A stretch of 64,000 nt of DNA from Undaria pinnatifida (taxonomy: Eukaryota; Sar; Phaeophyceae; Laminariales; Alariaceae): contig JABAKD010000023.1 in assembly GCA_012845835.1 (NCBI GenBank), positions 9,527,840 to 9,591,839 on the forward strand. The letters are read 5' to 3'. A program made the translations under genes and the position numbers. The notes beneath the pieces are model-generated. The model was not told where the DNA came from. It saw nothing but the letters and a program-made list of their open reading frames with translations, and made no database searches. Shown piece after piece: positions 31,821-43,865 of this stretch. How positions within the stretch are numbered: the stretch's first letter is position 1; every line of letters begins with the position of its first letter.

Positions 31821-33487
31821 CACCAGGTAGATATGTATAAGGTTGGTTTTAAATTGATCAACCAGGGGATTCCGGCGCATTTTTCTCTGCAGATAGACCA
31901 GGGCAAGGAAGTATCCCAGGACCAAGGGCTTCGAGCAAAATGTAATTGAAACGTTGGTGTTCAATCGTAAAACCTTACTTCGAACGGTATGAAGTGGTCC
32001 AGAGGGCACCTCAACGGTTGTTGGTTCTGCCACTGCGACATATAGCAGTTGTCGACGTACCCACCCTCCTTTTGTGGCTGCTGCTTCTTCTGATCTTGCA
32101 ACGTCAAGTTAGCGCAAGAACTGCTGCTGTACCACATCCACACAGACAGCGTGTTTGTTGTTGGCGTGGCGTCCTCTTTTTTACCATTCATTCCAGTGGG
32201 TGTATATACCTTCGCCGACAAATATCAGGCGGCGCAAGAACTTCACAAACAAGCGGCGTGTGGTGCGACGTCCGCTTCTCTTCCTCCTATTACATTCTTC
32301 GGACTTACATCTTTAGCGGGGAACATCGAGAGAACACAAGGGCAGCTTCGCCTTCTTCCGCCTCGACTGCTTCCAAAGCCAGCGGAGCTTCTTGACCAAC
32401 ACCTCTGGGTATTTTCACGCGGTACCTCTAGCGCAAGAAACTCGGAGGGTTCTCCACTGATCTGGGATAAATCCGCACGGAAGACATAGTAGATAGTCAG
32501 CAGTTACTACTGTAGTAGAGACCGGTTCCATTTGTCGGAGAAGGGCAACCCATTTCTAACAGGCATCAGCGGCTGCTGGGGTTGGTCTCTGCTGCTTCGA
32601 CTTCTTCTGGCTCTTTATACCCGTCGTGAGTTATGTTTTGATTAATATTTGCTTTGGGATATATATAGACTATACGTATATATGTGTGCTTAAACCCCTC
32701 CTGATCCTTTGTCTCCTCCGTTGCCTGGGGATGTAACTAACAACGGTGATTTTTCTGTGCATGAAGCACGACAATTTGACTCACAGAACGATTGATAAAC
32801 CGTATAATGGCGGAAGCAGATAGCGTTCTCTGGATGCTGTAGAGAAATAGATATTCTGATGCGCCTTGCGTCGAGCTTACAACGAGAAGGAAAAATATTA
32901 GGGTGGACTGGTTGGAAGTGACGGTAGGTTGGAGGCGACTGTAAGGAGTCGGCGTAAATTGTCAACGTTCATGCTACGTACCGCCAAAAAAGGGCCACGG
33001 TTACTGGTCCCACATTGATTGACTAGAACGGCAAACAAAATGCTCTGCACGTTGTTGGAGAGCAACGAACATAATACCGGACTGGTGTATCTTACATGTA
33101 CACCGGCGATTGCTGACAACACAGCAATGCACGGGAGACAACCATAAACAAAAAATCGCGGTAATATCGAGGTCACATCAGGTCCCTAATGCCCCCTAAT
33201 ATATATACCTATTTTGGAAGACTTTTCGATACCGCAATCCCAAAACACAAACTCGCCTCTTCCACGCGCTGCGGTAAGTACGCACCGGACACATCAACAA
33301 CGACGTTAAATTGGAACATGGACTCTGTAAACCATTAGTTTTATTTGATTCTTCGTAGTCACTACACCTTGAGTAAACTGAGCATCGTGAGTCTACGTAG
33401 AGATGCGGATAAATGCAACAATGCATAGGAATTTGATCCTTTTTGCGGGCATACTATATATACAAATATATATACAAATCAATAAGT
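31821..33487. other. Gene-free stretch of ~1.6 kb
   Basis: 31946-32490 is open in two plus frames, with a hydrophobic Leu-rich start and later Ser/Arg-rich sequence. gcgcaagaac recurs three times (32113, 32234, 32431). No domain recognised. The rest shows only (TA)n patches. Confidence 0.35.
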
Positions 33488-33753
33488 GACCCAGGCTACG
33501 GTAGGGGGGTCCCCTTTTGGGCTTTTTATTTCAGTGGCTAGGGGTCACTCGCGCGAGTAACCCCTTTGTTCCTATGCTCTTACGATTTCTTCATGTTTTA
33601 CATTGACGAAGTCAATCCGCAATGCAAAGGTGATCTAAGCTGCGCCAAACCAAGTGCCTAAACCATCTTCAACCGTAGGGTACAGAGCTACTCGTGCGAG
33701 TGGCTCAAACACACCAGTGAAAAGGGGGTACCCCCCCTACCGTAGCCTTGGTC
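33488..33753 (+). mobile_element. D-family TIR element (MITE), reference copy, TSD AAGT
   Basis: 266 bp. Left end gacccaggctacggtagggg, right end the complement ending gtagccttggtc. Flanked by AAGT at 33484-33487 and 33754-33757. Internal landmarks: ggggtcactcgcgcgagtaa palindrome, gacgaagtcaatccgcaatg, agctgcgccaaacc, gagctactcgtgcgagtggc. No ORF. Confidence 0.9.
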
Positions 33754-33915
33754 AAGTAAGTATCAGAACAAGGTTACAGATAACGTTGTTACTTCTAGTC
33801 TAATATCACAAGGACGATACATACAAAGTTGAAGAGAATAGGACGGGCTGCCGTAGAGTGCACCTGTTCGCAGCTTGGGTAAATTTCCGTGATCAGGCGA
33901 AAGTATCCCTACTCC

Positions 33916-34010
33916 TTCTCCTTCTTGTTCTCCTTCTCCTTCTCCTTCTCCTTGTACTTGTTCTTCTCCATCCACCTCCTTCTCCTTCTCCTTCTCCTCT
34001 CCAACTTTTC
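33916..34010 (+). repeat. (CTT/CTC)n microsatellite
   Basis: Imperfect TTCTCC-type hexanucleotide repeats, one strand pyrimidine-only over long runs. Confidence 0.9.
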
Positions 34011-34235
34011 AGACTCTCTCTTTCTTTTGGCCCCACATAAGCCATGTTTTCAATCCATGTTTTTTCTTCGACTAGCGATCATTACAGACACTTCGGTGCC
34101 ACCTTTGCAGCTATTATATCACACATTCGGAGCCTCGGCACACAACATTCCCTCACGTTAAATTCGTACGTGTGTCTTTAGCCCCTTGTAACTGATTTGT
34201 ATTGGTTCGAAAATTAACAATAATAGCAGTGGATT

Positions 34236-34570
34236 CAGCTGGTCGCCCCGGTGGTTTTTAGTGCTCACCCGCGAATGCTACTGCTGCTACCATTAGAAAA
34301 GATGCCCCTCGAGCTCGAATCCCACGTGGGTCGGACATTTTAATTTATTTGCAAACACAAACCCTTAAGTTTATTTGCAAACTCACACAACAAATCAAAA
34401 GAGAAAAAAACGTGGTATTAATAGGAGCAATTCGAAGTGCAAGAAAGGGCTGCACTCTTCGCGCGATAAAGATGAAGGCGCATACCGTAGTGGGAAGGGG
34501 GAAAAAGAGCCTGTTTGGTACCCCCGGATCTTCCGGATCTAGAGTTACGGCTTTCGAAGAGAACGAGAAA
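34236..34570 (+). mobile_element. SINE S1, forward copy
   Basis: Head ggtcgccccgg. A box TGGTTTTTAGTG (34252-34263), B box GAGCTCGAATCCC (34311-34323). Body with cgcgataaagatgaaggcgc, accgtagtgggaaggggg and gagttacgg, all shared in reverse with 50095-50345 and 29700-30030. An open frame from 34349 is SINE-derived. Confidence 0.7.
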
Positions 34571-35149
34571 AATATAACTTCACGCGAAGAAAATAGAAGG
34601 GATGGGAAAGTCTGTACAAGAAAACTCTGGAGTGCTTGTCAAATTGTCTCCGACATTGCGGTAAATTACCCGCAAAGTAATAATAATAGAGAAACAAAGA
34701 TTCGCGGCAGTTGTCGGGACGTGTGTCGTCGACCCACAGGCAACACCAATGATGCTTGACTGTATATATCGTGAACACGACAAGTAACAGGCATGTGGAT
34801 GGGTGTGCGAGTTTCAAAAATTATGAATGCGAACTTTGCTCCCCCTCGTTGGGCCTGTATTTTCGCTGGCTTGTGCATATTCCGCTTTCCGCATCCCGTA
34901 TAGAGCATAAAGCATCATGATGGCATGAATGTTATGTGGCTGTTCATTCACCTCCTTCTACCCTCATTGCTCTCGGAGCGATTGCACTTTCTTTCTCTAC
35001 CTGGCAGTTTGTTACCTCAGACCCTACTAATATTCCGTAGAGCACCAGCTTGAATAATCGTGCATGCACACAGGTTGGCATCACTGGCGCCTGGTGCTAC
35101 TGCATACTACTGCTGTTGCGCCACTTACTATTCTGCTGGTGGAAGAACG

Positions 35150-35275
35150 AGTATATTGTACTTCGTATTGCGCGATCCAAGTATCACACGCAGTTTATTT
35201 TTGCAAAAATTATGTGCTTCGACGAACAAATCTCTCGGTCTCACACCTTCCTTACGTTTCCATAATAAAATTAAT
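35150..35275 (+). mobile_element. LINE-A 3' core, decayed
   Basis: gcgatccaagtatcacacgc, atgtgcttcgacgaacaaat and tctcggtctcacac follow the LINE-A core order at about 75% match by eye. No tail retained. Confidence 0.5.
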
Positions 35276-35368
35276 TACCGTATGAATACTTCTCGGATAG
35301 ATGCAAAACCACACACGAGAACACAACGGGCGTGAACTTGACAATTTCACATCGATTGCTTTAATACT

Positions 35369-35374
35369 TGTTGC

Positions 35375-35407
<33 letters not shown>

Positions 35408-35415
35408 CGTCGTTG
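35369..35415 (+). repeat. (TTG)n microsatellite
   Basis: About 45 bp of TTG repeats; poly-Leu frames are artefacts. Confidence 0.9.
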
Positions 35416-35553
35416 TTTGAAACACGCCGAAATGTTCAGGATTCAGCTAGTAGTAGTAGTAATATTATGAAAACTCGATCTGTAGCCCAAACTATTATTG
35501 TAAGAACTTCCTTGAATCTGATACGATGTACTTTCTATCCACGTCATACGTTA

Positions 35554-35784
35554 GATCAAGGCTACGGTAAGGGGGTACCCCCAATTTTCACTGCCGGATC
35601 AAAGCTAAAAAAGAGTATACATCTTAGATCAAGGCTGTGGTAGACAATTTTCACTCCCGGGTCAAAGCCAAAAAATGGTATAAAAAAGTCTAAAAAGGGT
35701 ATACCTCTCGTAGTATGCCCTTTTTTGGCATTTTTTTCCCCCGGGACAGCAAATTGGGGGTATCCCCCTACCTTAGCATTGATC
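35554..35784. mobile_element. Compound foldback element, 4-bp TSD GTTA
   Basis: 231 bp. Left end GATCAAGGCTACGGTAAGGG, right end the complement ending gcattgatc. GTTA flanks at 35550-35553 and 35785-35788. A second left-type arm starts at 35627 and the internal ccggatcaaagctaaaaaa block is also duplicated, so the interior is a partial self-duplication. Confidence 0.8.
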
Positions 35785-36912
35785 GTTACACTCTCCTTGC
35801 AGTCTCCCTCCTCCGTCCCTCGTTGTAACTGGAGCCCTGGGGCATGAAACAGGCACGCCTCCCTTAATTCCATTACTACTCTAACACTATTGCACTCATT
35901 GATTTTTATCGCGACAATTGTCCAATTTTCCGTCCGTCGCCGACGGATAGGACCTACCTGCAGAATGGTACGGTAGGACTCGTATTCATGCCGAAACGGT
36001 TTCGTTTTGGCGAAGTTTTCTTCCTCCGCTGAAGATACGCCATACTAAAGTATCGACATCGTTTAGATTCCATTGTGTTCACAACAGTAAGTAGAAAGGG
36101 CCGTTGGACTTCGTTTATCGGGAAGCGTATGATGTTTGTCTGTCGAAATATTCGTATCTGGGTGGGGATTCGCGCCACATTAAGGGTGGCACTTTTGTCC
36201 GGTTTAGCTTAGACTGACACGGAAGACGTACCTGACATCGTGGCAATTCCAATAAACTGCTCGGTGTTTTTTCATTCATTTTCTGGAGTGTTGAATACCC
36301 AGGCCATGTAATCGCTCATCGGGTTTTGTACTTCTGAGATTTCTCTTTACATACATCGGTTTTTGGGTGTGATGTACGACTTAGGGCGTCTCACGTGCAG
36401 GGAGCACCGTAATAAAAAACACGTTCACCCCTTTACCTTTTAGTCTGGGGTGTGTGTCCTCTTCGATGAAAGTACATTCGATAAAATGGTTGCCGTATTC
36501 TTGTTTTTTTGTTCACCCTAACCCTAAACCTAACCGAATGAAGCGCAACCCGCCCATCCATGTACCTTCATTCCGTCAACAGTGTGCGTCAACCATCCCC
36601 TCCAAGAGGTGGTAAGCCCTACTTACTGTCTTCGAACGAGGAGCAGCAGAAAAAAACCGACACCAAGTACGGGTGTACATCGATCGTTGCAGGGAGCAGG
36701 GCTCCTTATTAGGCGAAGTGTTCGACAACAACAGTTGACATACACATTGGATAATAATGTCTAACATTGTTCGTATATTCTCACTCGTAGCCCTAACTTC
36801 AATACATGTCATGATATATTCAGTAAACCAACCTGTGCAGGAGATATCTCCTTCATCTCGTACAAAGCAGCAGTGCGCCTCAACCATACACAATATTTAT
36901 GTCTAGATATCA
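35785..36912. other. Gene-free stretch with telomere-like string
   Basis: ccctaaccctaaacctaacc at 36516-36535 mixes TTAGGG- and TTTAGGG-type units. Nothing else recognised; B-like scraps (gaataccca..catg) near 36295. Confidence 0.4.
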
Positions 36913-37275
36913 CACAAAAAAAAAAAACACTCCAGCTGTGAGATCGAAGCTTTTGTCGAAACTCCTCTTCGCAAGCTTTGTGTGATACTCCGATCGCGCG
37001 TATTACGGGTTGTGCTTCGTCGTGAAGGACATAGGTCGGCGACTCTTGGAACTGCAGCGTAGCCACCATACATAGTCATCCGGGTGATGTTAGTCAGTCT
37101 GTGCGCGGAAACTATAAAACCCGTTTGTGACGGGGACGACATCTATCTGACAGCTGCATGGAAGGAAATGCATCATCAGTTCATCATGTGTATCCTGCAA
37201 GTCGTATAACCGGTGAGGGCAGGGCGGAGTTTTTAAGGACGTGGGGGCATGGGTTTGAGCAAGAGGCAGCGGTGG
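36913..37275 (-). mobile_element. LINE-A 3' end, ~360 bp
   Basis: Reverse-oriented: aaacactccagctgtgagat, gatactccgatcgcgcgtat, gtgatgttagtcagtctgtg, cgtataaccggtgagggcag, aaggacgtgggggcat, gagcaagag. Tail is a poly-A-like run at 36918-36929. Confidence 0.8.
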
Positions 37276-37894
37276 GGGGGCATATTGAATACCTACCTAA
37301 AAAGCTCTATCAGTACTGCTTATGTCGCGTTGTTATATGTAGCGTGCGTCGCACACCCGATACACAACAACCAACGCACGCTAAGCGGTTTGTGCGAAAA
37401 AGACAAAAGTATAGACTACTAGTCACCCATCCATGACAAATCTCGAGCAGTGATGTATTTTGGGCTGTGTATCAAGAATTTTACACGAGCGGATACAAAA
37501 ACAAAAAATACGTACCAAACAAACAAGATCCACAAAAGACATAAATGTATGTAGTTGAACGAAAGAGACGGAGAGACTCTCGAATATTCTAGATAGTTCG
37601 TTTGCCTCTCTCTGCCATCGCGGCACATCGATGGAAGCACATCGATGGAGGCAATGTAGAATATACAACCTTGGACAATCAATGAGCTTCCTTCCGGCGA
37701 TGCACGTTGTTGTTTCTTGATGAGCTAAATTGGCTAAATGCCGACAAAAAGAGGAGTAATCGATGTAACCGTACTCCGAGTGGGTGGGGTATGCGTGGTT
37801 GGTCGGTGTTGGGAAGCTTGCCCTTTATGGGTACCGGTATCTTTAGTTGGTCTCTCCTCATGGCGCGCTGGATAGACTCAAAGCTTATTTATGC

Positions 37895-38040
37895 ATCCTA
37901 TCTATATCCTTACTTACGGCACACACCCACACACGGCCGTAATACGATCGATCGGAGTATCGGACGCAACTACTTGCAAAGATGAGTTTCGACGAAATCT
38001 TATCTTCGATCTGACAGACCTGGAGTGTATTTGTATTCTA
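37895..38040 (+). mobile_element. LINE-A 3' end, diverged
   Basis: atctatatccttacttacgg, cgtaatacgatcgatcggag, gcaaagatgagtttcgacga, gacagacctggagtgtattt. Small insertions compared with other copies. Confidence 0.65.
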
Positions 38041-38078
38041 AAAACATTTTGACGGGCACACCACGGCAGGAGTGCATG

Positions 38079-38328
38079 AGAGCGTCCCTTAGATCCTTAC
38101 GCGAGGTGCTCAATATCTCACCAAAGAAACGATTTCAAAGGCATTCGTTCGCCCAACCCGTCAAAGCTTGCTACCTGGTATGCCTTAGTTCTAAAAACAT
38201 ACACACTCGCGAAATAACTTGACTACAGTATGCAACCCCGGCAGTTCCTTGCTGGAGGAGCTTGATTGGACAGGTACATTACTAGTAGTGTTGATCCAAC
38301 AGCTGCAACCCAAACTTTAGGATGGCTC
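38079..38328 (-). mobile_element. E-family TIR element, likely TSD CATG
   Basis: Reverse-oriented, 250 bp. The right end cagctgcaacccaaacttta then ggatggctc matches the family tip. The left end agagcgtcccttagatcctt is diverged. CATG lies at 38075-38078 and 38329-38332. Internal: ctcaatatctcaccaaagaa, aaggcattcgttcgcccaac, gcaaccccggcagttcct. Confidence 0.65.
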
Positions 38329-38941
38329 CATGCTATATGGTGTGCTTTATGGTATGCTATATGGTATGCTATATGGTCCATGCGGCTAACAACACAAGAA
38401 TACATCTATCTGTGGCGTTCATGCAAAAGCTGTGATCCAATTTTTGGGGGGGTGGAGTACATTTCGTCAACTAAATTACGAAAACACGCCGTTCGAATCA
38501 TGGCCGTCTCGAGATGAAGGTATATGTCATGGGAGAGATCGTCGCCCTTGCCTTCTCAATTTATCAGAACTACAAGAAAAATAAATCGTTTTTTTTTTCC
38601 TGCTGCAAGGAAAAACGCGTGAACACACAATACATGGAAGTACATGCAGGCGTCGTATGCAAGAAGAACACACGCTACGCGATTTCTGCGCAAAAGAGGA
38701 AACTCAAATCATCCATGTAAGTTCACGACCCGTGCTTTTGGCTCTGTGTATCACAAAACAGACGACGGAAGAGACGCTAAAAGACACTCCAAACAAACAA
38801 ATAAACAAAGGCATGACATATGTATATATGCACATGACACGTAATATACAAACAATTTTTAAGAGGGACACACTCATTATTGTCGGTTCTCTATAGTTTG
38901 CCTCTTCAACAAAAAGTGAACTGTGGCAGATGTATACAATT

Positions 38942-39612
38942 GTTGAAGGCCCTTGGGCTATGGACCTCTGGCTAAGAACGCTACTGGTTCCTAAGCTTCA
39001 TAGATAGTCGAACACGCCACACAACAATGTTTGAAGGTGCACCAACGGACATGATATCGTCTAGGCGTCCGACAAACCACAAAAATGCTCTGTCGGTGTT
39101 GTTGCATGCGAATGTTTGCGGTGAAGTAAGTTTTATTAAAATCATGAAAATGCACCGTTCAAACGGCAGTCGCAAGGTGTGCCTCATTTTCATCGATGTT
39201 GGGTTTACATAGGTCGATCGAACAGAGTATCTATGTATGTATGCTGTTTTGGCAGCGGTCAAAAAGACTTAATGATTGTTGAAGGCCCTTGGGCTATGGA
39301 CCTCTGGCTAAGAACGCTGCTGGTTCTTAAGCTTCATAGATAGTCGAACAGGCCGACACAACAATGTTCGAAGGTGCACCAACGGACATGATATCGTCTA
39401 GGCGTCCGACAAACCACAAAAATGCTCTGTCGGTGTTGTTGCATGCGAATGTTTGCGGTGAAGTAAGTTTTATTAAAGTCATGAAAATGCACCGTTCAAA
39501 CGGCAGTCGCAAGGTGTGCCTCATTTTCATCGATGCTGTGTTTACATAGGTCGAGCGAACAGAGTATCTATGTATGTATGCTGTTTTGGCAGCGGTCAAA
39601 AAGACTTAATGA
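38942..39612 (+). repeat. Tandem duplication, 336-bp unit
   Basis: gttgaaggcccttgggctat starts both units (38942, 39278), with about ten differences by eye. Each retains an ATG-to-TAG frame of 61 codons (39027-39212 and 39364-39549) whose products differ at a few residues, and a longer open frame on the minus strand. Unit length is a multiple of three. No family recognised; which strand, if any, codes is unclear. Confidence 0.85.
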
Positions 39613-41732
39613 CTGGTGAATGTAAACAGGCGTTTCTCTGACGGGAAAATACCTCATTATTGATAGGTATTTCTGGAGACATCCTCGTTCTCGTCGAAAG
39701 ACGTGATTTTGGCCTACTATTTCGGGTAGAAGAGGCTTCGAGTTCTTTTTCAGATTTTCTTGTGTCGTTTCGTCCGGTGATTTCTTGGTCTTGGTTGATT
39801 TTTTCCTCCTTCTGAGCATCGCCTCTTCATGACACCTTGATGCCACGAAAATAAGGCTCACTTGCAAAAACATAGTTTCCAAGCATGATACAGTGGGCAC
39901 CCCGAATTAAGAAATAAATATGGTTCTGGCCCAAAGTACCTCTCTTAACCGGCGTCCTCTCTTAACAACTGTACCACTGTCCACACAAGTTCCAAGCAAC
40001 TCTATGTTTGGGTTTAAGCCAAGTTTTCCTCTATTACCTCACCCTCTCTTGGGTTGGGGTACCCGTAATAGCATTCATGGCAGCAGCAGGTATTTACAAA
40101 CTAACCATCTAATCATCGGACAGGTTGCAATTTGGGCATTCAACAAGTAAGGTTTTTGGGTGAGGTATAGAGCTCCTCTGGTTGGCACGGACACAGGAAA
40201 AAACATCCACCTCTCTCTGGCGTTATACTAGCACCTCTTGTCCAGTGATGGCAGAGAGAGAGCTCGTCGCAAAGTAATAAGAGGAGGCACCGGCACGGGC
40301 ACTGATCGGGCTGGACGGGTGGAAATGTCACTTTAAATGTTTGGAACACAGACGCGCACAAACGTATTTGGTTGTGGGGTGGAAAAAACAATCCTTCCGC
40401 GTCGCACTCTCTGCGGGCTGCCTGTTCGCTGAATGCTGCCACGAGAGCACCGGTTCCATTATTTATTTGTTTTATTTTTTTGGGAGTCGGCCACTGACTC
40501 ACGGGTACGATGCCTGGGCACAGGCCTCGTTGTATATCTCACTCAAGGGTGCATGTTTCACCTTCCTCGCCTTTGCGCCGGTATGTGTCATGCCCGGTGG
40601 TGCCCTACAAACAACGTGTTGTGAACATTTTGACCATCCACTCACAAATCAATCGTGCTGTGTGCTGCCAGACATCGACAGCCCACGGAACGTTACCTCT
40701 CCAATTGCTTCGGGCCGCCATTATTTGTAGATATAAGGGCGTTGTTAACTACCGATGGTTTGTTTTCCGTTTGCCTCTTTGTTTTTCTGTTTGTTTCTAT
40801 GCGTCTACCGCTTTTTCCCCTATTGCAATTATCCTACAGGTCAAACATAGCCCACGTTATAGCTCAATTATAAGTACCGCTTATAATACCACTAAAGTAA
40901 CGCCGGAATGAGCAGGGTGGACGGCAACCGGACCGAGTCCGGAGGAAAGCTGTTTTCTCATACCCGCTTTATATTGTTAGAGGCAAGTTCCACGCTACAG
41001 GCAGAATGACGACGTTCCGGGTTGCTATCTCCGTGTTCGTGTCGGGTCGGCATACTCACGCATCTGTACTCAGCGGCATCTTGCGCTGCTTGAGAGGTAA
41101 CGGGGACCGCCATTAGGAGGCGGCTCGCTAATGTCGCTACCACGGGGACGGACGGGTACGCCAGCTAGCGCTAGATTTTGAATACATTTGAAAAAAATTG
41201 ACACACGACGTATGTGAAAATACGTGTAAAAGTGGTGAGATTAGGTTAGCTGTAATATTCTCCATCCATCCGCCGTGGGGATAAAATAACAACAACTAAG
41301 TATATATAGGGAATTCGTACATACAACCAACTGTGCGTTCACCGCGAAAAAAAACTCATACACGCAAGGGTACGGTACTACGAGGCGCAGCATTTCATCC
41401 TGTGCAACCTGCAAAAGATGCAAACCCAGGAAGGTATCCAAGGTGCGTACCCCCGTACGTTTTGCTGGACTGGGGCATGTATGCGCGCTACTAAGTTAAG
41501 GATCAAAGTCCTGTCCGTGTCCACAAGCCAAGGCGCTCCTACTCGTACCTGGTGTTTGCCAATCGACACCCTTAGTGAGATGGAATTGAGTCATCGAGGA
41601 AATAATTGCATACACGTGAGTTCTACACAATATGTGCCGTGTTCCTTCCCTCATCATGGATCATGTATCCCTCCCGCCTATGCCTCACGCTGGCTGCTGG
41701 TCGATGAATGATTTCTCTCGATACACATGCCC
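39613..41732. other. Gene-free stretch of ~2.1 kb
   Basis: An E-like scrap (ggttgcaatttgggcattca, tgggtgaggtatagagctcc) near 40125-40180. Overlapping frames at 40340-40910 contain Cys- and aromatic-rich peptides without a recognisable domain. No RNA gene seen. Confidence 0.35.
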
Positions 41733-41985
41733 GACGCGTGCTACGATAGAAGTGTCGATTTTCGCCTAAAATGGTTTCTGAAAGACCGGGCTCTTTACTC
41801 AAGATCGTCGGAAATAGGCCATTTTGGTTCACGATTTCCGTTGTATACCCAGCCCATGCGATTTTGCTTCCTGTACGTAGTAGCAGATATGTTTTTCTTT
41901 GAAACATTCTTTGGGAGGGATTTTAAGCCCCTAAACTGAAGAACCTCAGAAAAAAAACTGGTGAACCTCTATTGTAGCACGCGTC
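41733..41985 (+). mobile_element. B-family TIR element (MITE), 4-bp TSD GCCC
   Basis: 253 bp. Left GACGCGTGCTACGATAGAAG, right the complement ending TTGTAGCACGCGTC. GCCC at 41729-41732 and 41986-41989. Core gaccgggctctttactcaag, atcgtcggaaataggccatt, cccatgcgattttgcttcc, gaacctcagaaa. Confidence 0.85.
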
Positions 41986-42124
41986 GCCCACTCACTCATA
42001 TTTGTACCTCCTGTGTTTGCTCGTTATTTTTTTCCCCCGAATGAAGCAACGTTTGCCATTGTTACACGTACCTATTCGTGTCCGATGTTCCACAAACTGA
42101 GCGGTTTCGGCAAGCCACCCATTT

Positions 42125-42305
42125 AGTACATTACGACCCATCACCCTGTTGACCCTGGCACAAGCTACACTGTAGTTCTAAGGGGAGTCGCCAACCTATA
42201 TCATTAATGAGGACACACACCCAGTACGCGCGATCGGCCTATCACACACAGCTTACAAAATATGAGTTTAGACGAATGTTTCGATATCATCGCTGAAGTC
42301 GATTA
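42125..42305 (+). mobile_element. LINE-A 3' end, ~180 bp
   Basis: catcaccctgttgaccctgg, aaggggagtcgccaacctat, gtacgcgcgatcggcctatc, acagcttacaaaatatgagt. Tail decayed. Confidence 0.75.
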
Positions 42306-42539
42306 CATATTTTCCACTACGACACCCAATATGATCCTGGAAATGCCCATACAGGTAGGCGTGGCCTGATGCCAGATCCTCGTATAACGTACTCCGGTGT
42401 ATCCGCTTATGGCCCTTGGCGAAGTTGGCGCTAGCCCTTGTTGTGAGAGCGTCCAAGTACCTAAGCACGCTTCCCGCCTTTTGTTCTCACCAATCAACCG
42501 CAGATCGCATCACGACTGGAGCTCACGCGTTTCAAGACA

Positions 42540-43175
42540 ATGGAGAATGCAAGTTTGCAAAACGCTGGAGTTATCATCGGCACCATCCTGGGAACGGCGT
42601 CGCTGCTCCTCGCCATGATGCAGTTCATCAAGGACGACGACAAGAATACAACCCCCTCATCGCCGTCCTCTTCCACTCCGCTCCCGCCGTCTCCCGCCGC
42701 CGCTCCGCCTGCCGCCCACCCCGTCCCTACTTCCTCCCCTACGTCCACCGCCCTCCGTTCCTTACCCTCCTCCGACATTCCTGAAGTACTTCCCGTCGAC
42801 AAGGACTTGGACTTTCCATCGAATTACGTCTTGAGCAAGACTTATCGTCATTCCCCCACCATCACCCCCATATCCATTCCGGATCTCGACTCCCCTCGAC
42901 CGAAAAACCAAGTATCCTGGACCACGGCCCGGAGGGGGCTCCGTCGACCCCCCGCGTACAACGCCCCTCATTCTAACGCGTCCGGAGGCGTAGGTATTCC
43001 AGCTATGCTCCGTAGCAGCGGGTACGATCGCCTGGACGATGCCTTCGCCCAGATGCCTTGGGCGCTTCTGCTTCTCCAGCTCGTTGTCGTGTTTGTAGCC
43101 TTTTCGCGGATTTGTCCGGGCTCCAGTGTTTTCGCTCCTCGCTTATGGAGTACCGTGTCACGAGTTCCACGATAG
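42540..43175 (+). CDS. Putative 211-aa protein with two hydrophobic segments
   Basis: An ATG-to-TAG frame. Residues 9-30 form an N-terminal hydrophobic segment (GVIIGTILGTASLLLAMM), followed at once by an acidic patch (KDDDK). Residues 37-75 are a Pro/Ser/Ala-rich linker. 75-170 is hydrophilic with several aromatic and Arg/Pro motifs. 172-192 is a second hydrophobic segment (WALLLLQLVVVFVAFS). This would suit a small membrane protein with a long loop. Composition is richer in C and G than its surroundings, and codons of this frame avoid stops over 636 nt, better than most frames here. No family is recognised. The hydrophobic-then-KD(N/D)D layout resembles residues ~45-65 of the ORF at 54843, but overall similarity is low. 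It could be an exon of a larger gene; no promoter identified. Confidence 0.4.
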   Translation: MENASLQNAGVIIGTILGTASLLLAMMQFIKDDDKNTTPSSPSSSTPLPPSPAAAPPAAHPVPTSSPTSTALRSLPSSDIPEVLPVDKDLDFPSNYVLSKTYRHSPTITPISIPDLDSPRPKNQVSWTTARRGLRRPPAYNAPHSNASGGVGIPAMLRSSGYDRLDDAFAQMPWALLLLQLVVVFVAFSRICPGSSVFAPRLWSTVSRVPR

Positions 43176-43524
43176 ACGTAGCCTGTTCTGGCTAATTTAG
43201 GTTTGGGATAACGGAACTCCTTAGCCCACCGGAGGTGTCCGAATGCCATTATCGTTTTTGCATTTTTTTTTTTTCTGGTATCCGGATGTGCATGGCTAGC
43301 ATGCCGTTGGCTAGCATGCCGTGGATGGTTGAATGTACCCGTTCCGACACCGAGTTGTCCTAAGGCCGGTACGGCGTCGTTCAGATCTTTTTGTACCCGA
43401 TGATCATTTCGGCTGATGCATAACCTTATTTTCGAACTCCGCTCCATTATCGGGCCACCAGAGAATGTACGCCATGTTTTTGATCATCGGAAGGCACCTC
43501 TCAGACTGCTCACAATCAGTTTTC

Positions 43525-43801
43525 CACCGAAGCTGCGGTAGTGGGGTCACGTTTTCGGGCTGTTTTTTTTAATGGGTCGGGGTCATTCACGCGAGCGACG
43601 CCCCCACCTGATCCTTCACGGTCTTCAGCTTTCGTGCTTGTTTTTTATTTTGCGATTGGACGCCGTCATTGAATAATTAGGTAGGCTCCTTCACACTAAT
43701 CCCCTGGATAATAGCTTGCGGTGAGGCACGGATTCACTCGGTCGAGGGACCAAAATCCTGGCAATATACGAGATCGTACCCCCGCTACCGTAAGCTTGAT
43801 C
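43525..43801 (+). mobile_element. D-family TIR element
   Basis: Left end caccgaagctgcggtagtgg. ggggtcattcacgcgagcga, cacggtcttcagctttcgtg, then gattcactcggtcgagggac. Right end gtacccccgctaccgtaagc then ttgatc. Flanks do not match. Confidence 0.7.
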
Positions 43802-43865
43802 GTGTGGGTGTACCTTAAACAATTCAGATCCTCAAATGAAGAACATCAAAAACCTAACGGTGCCA

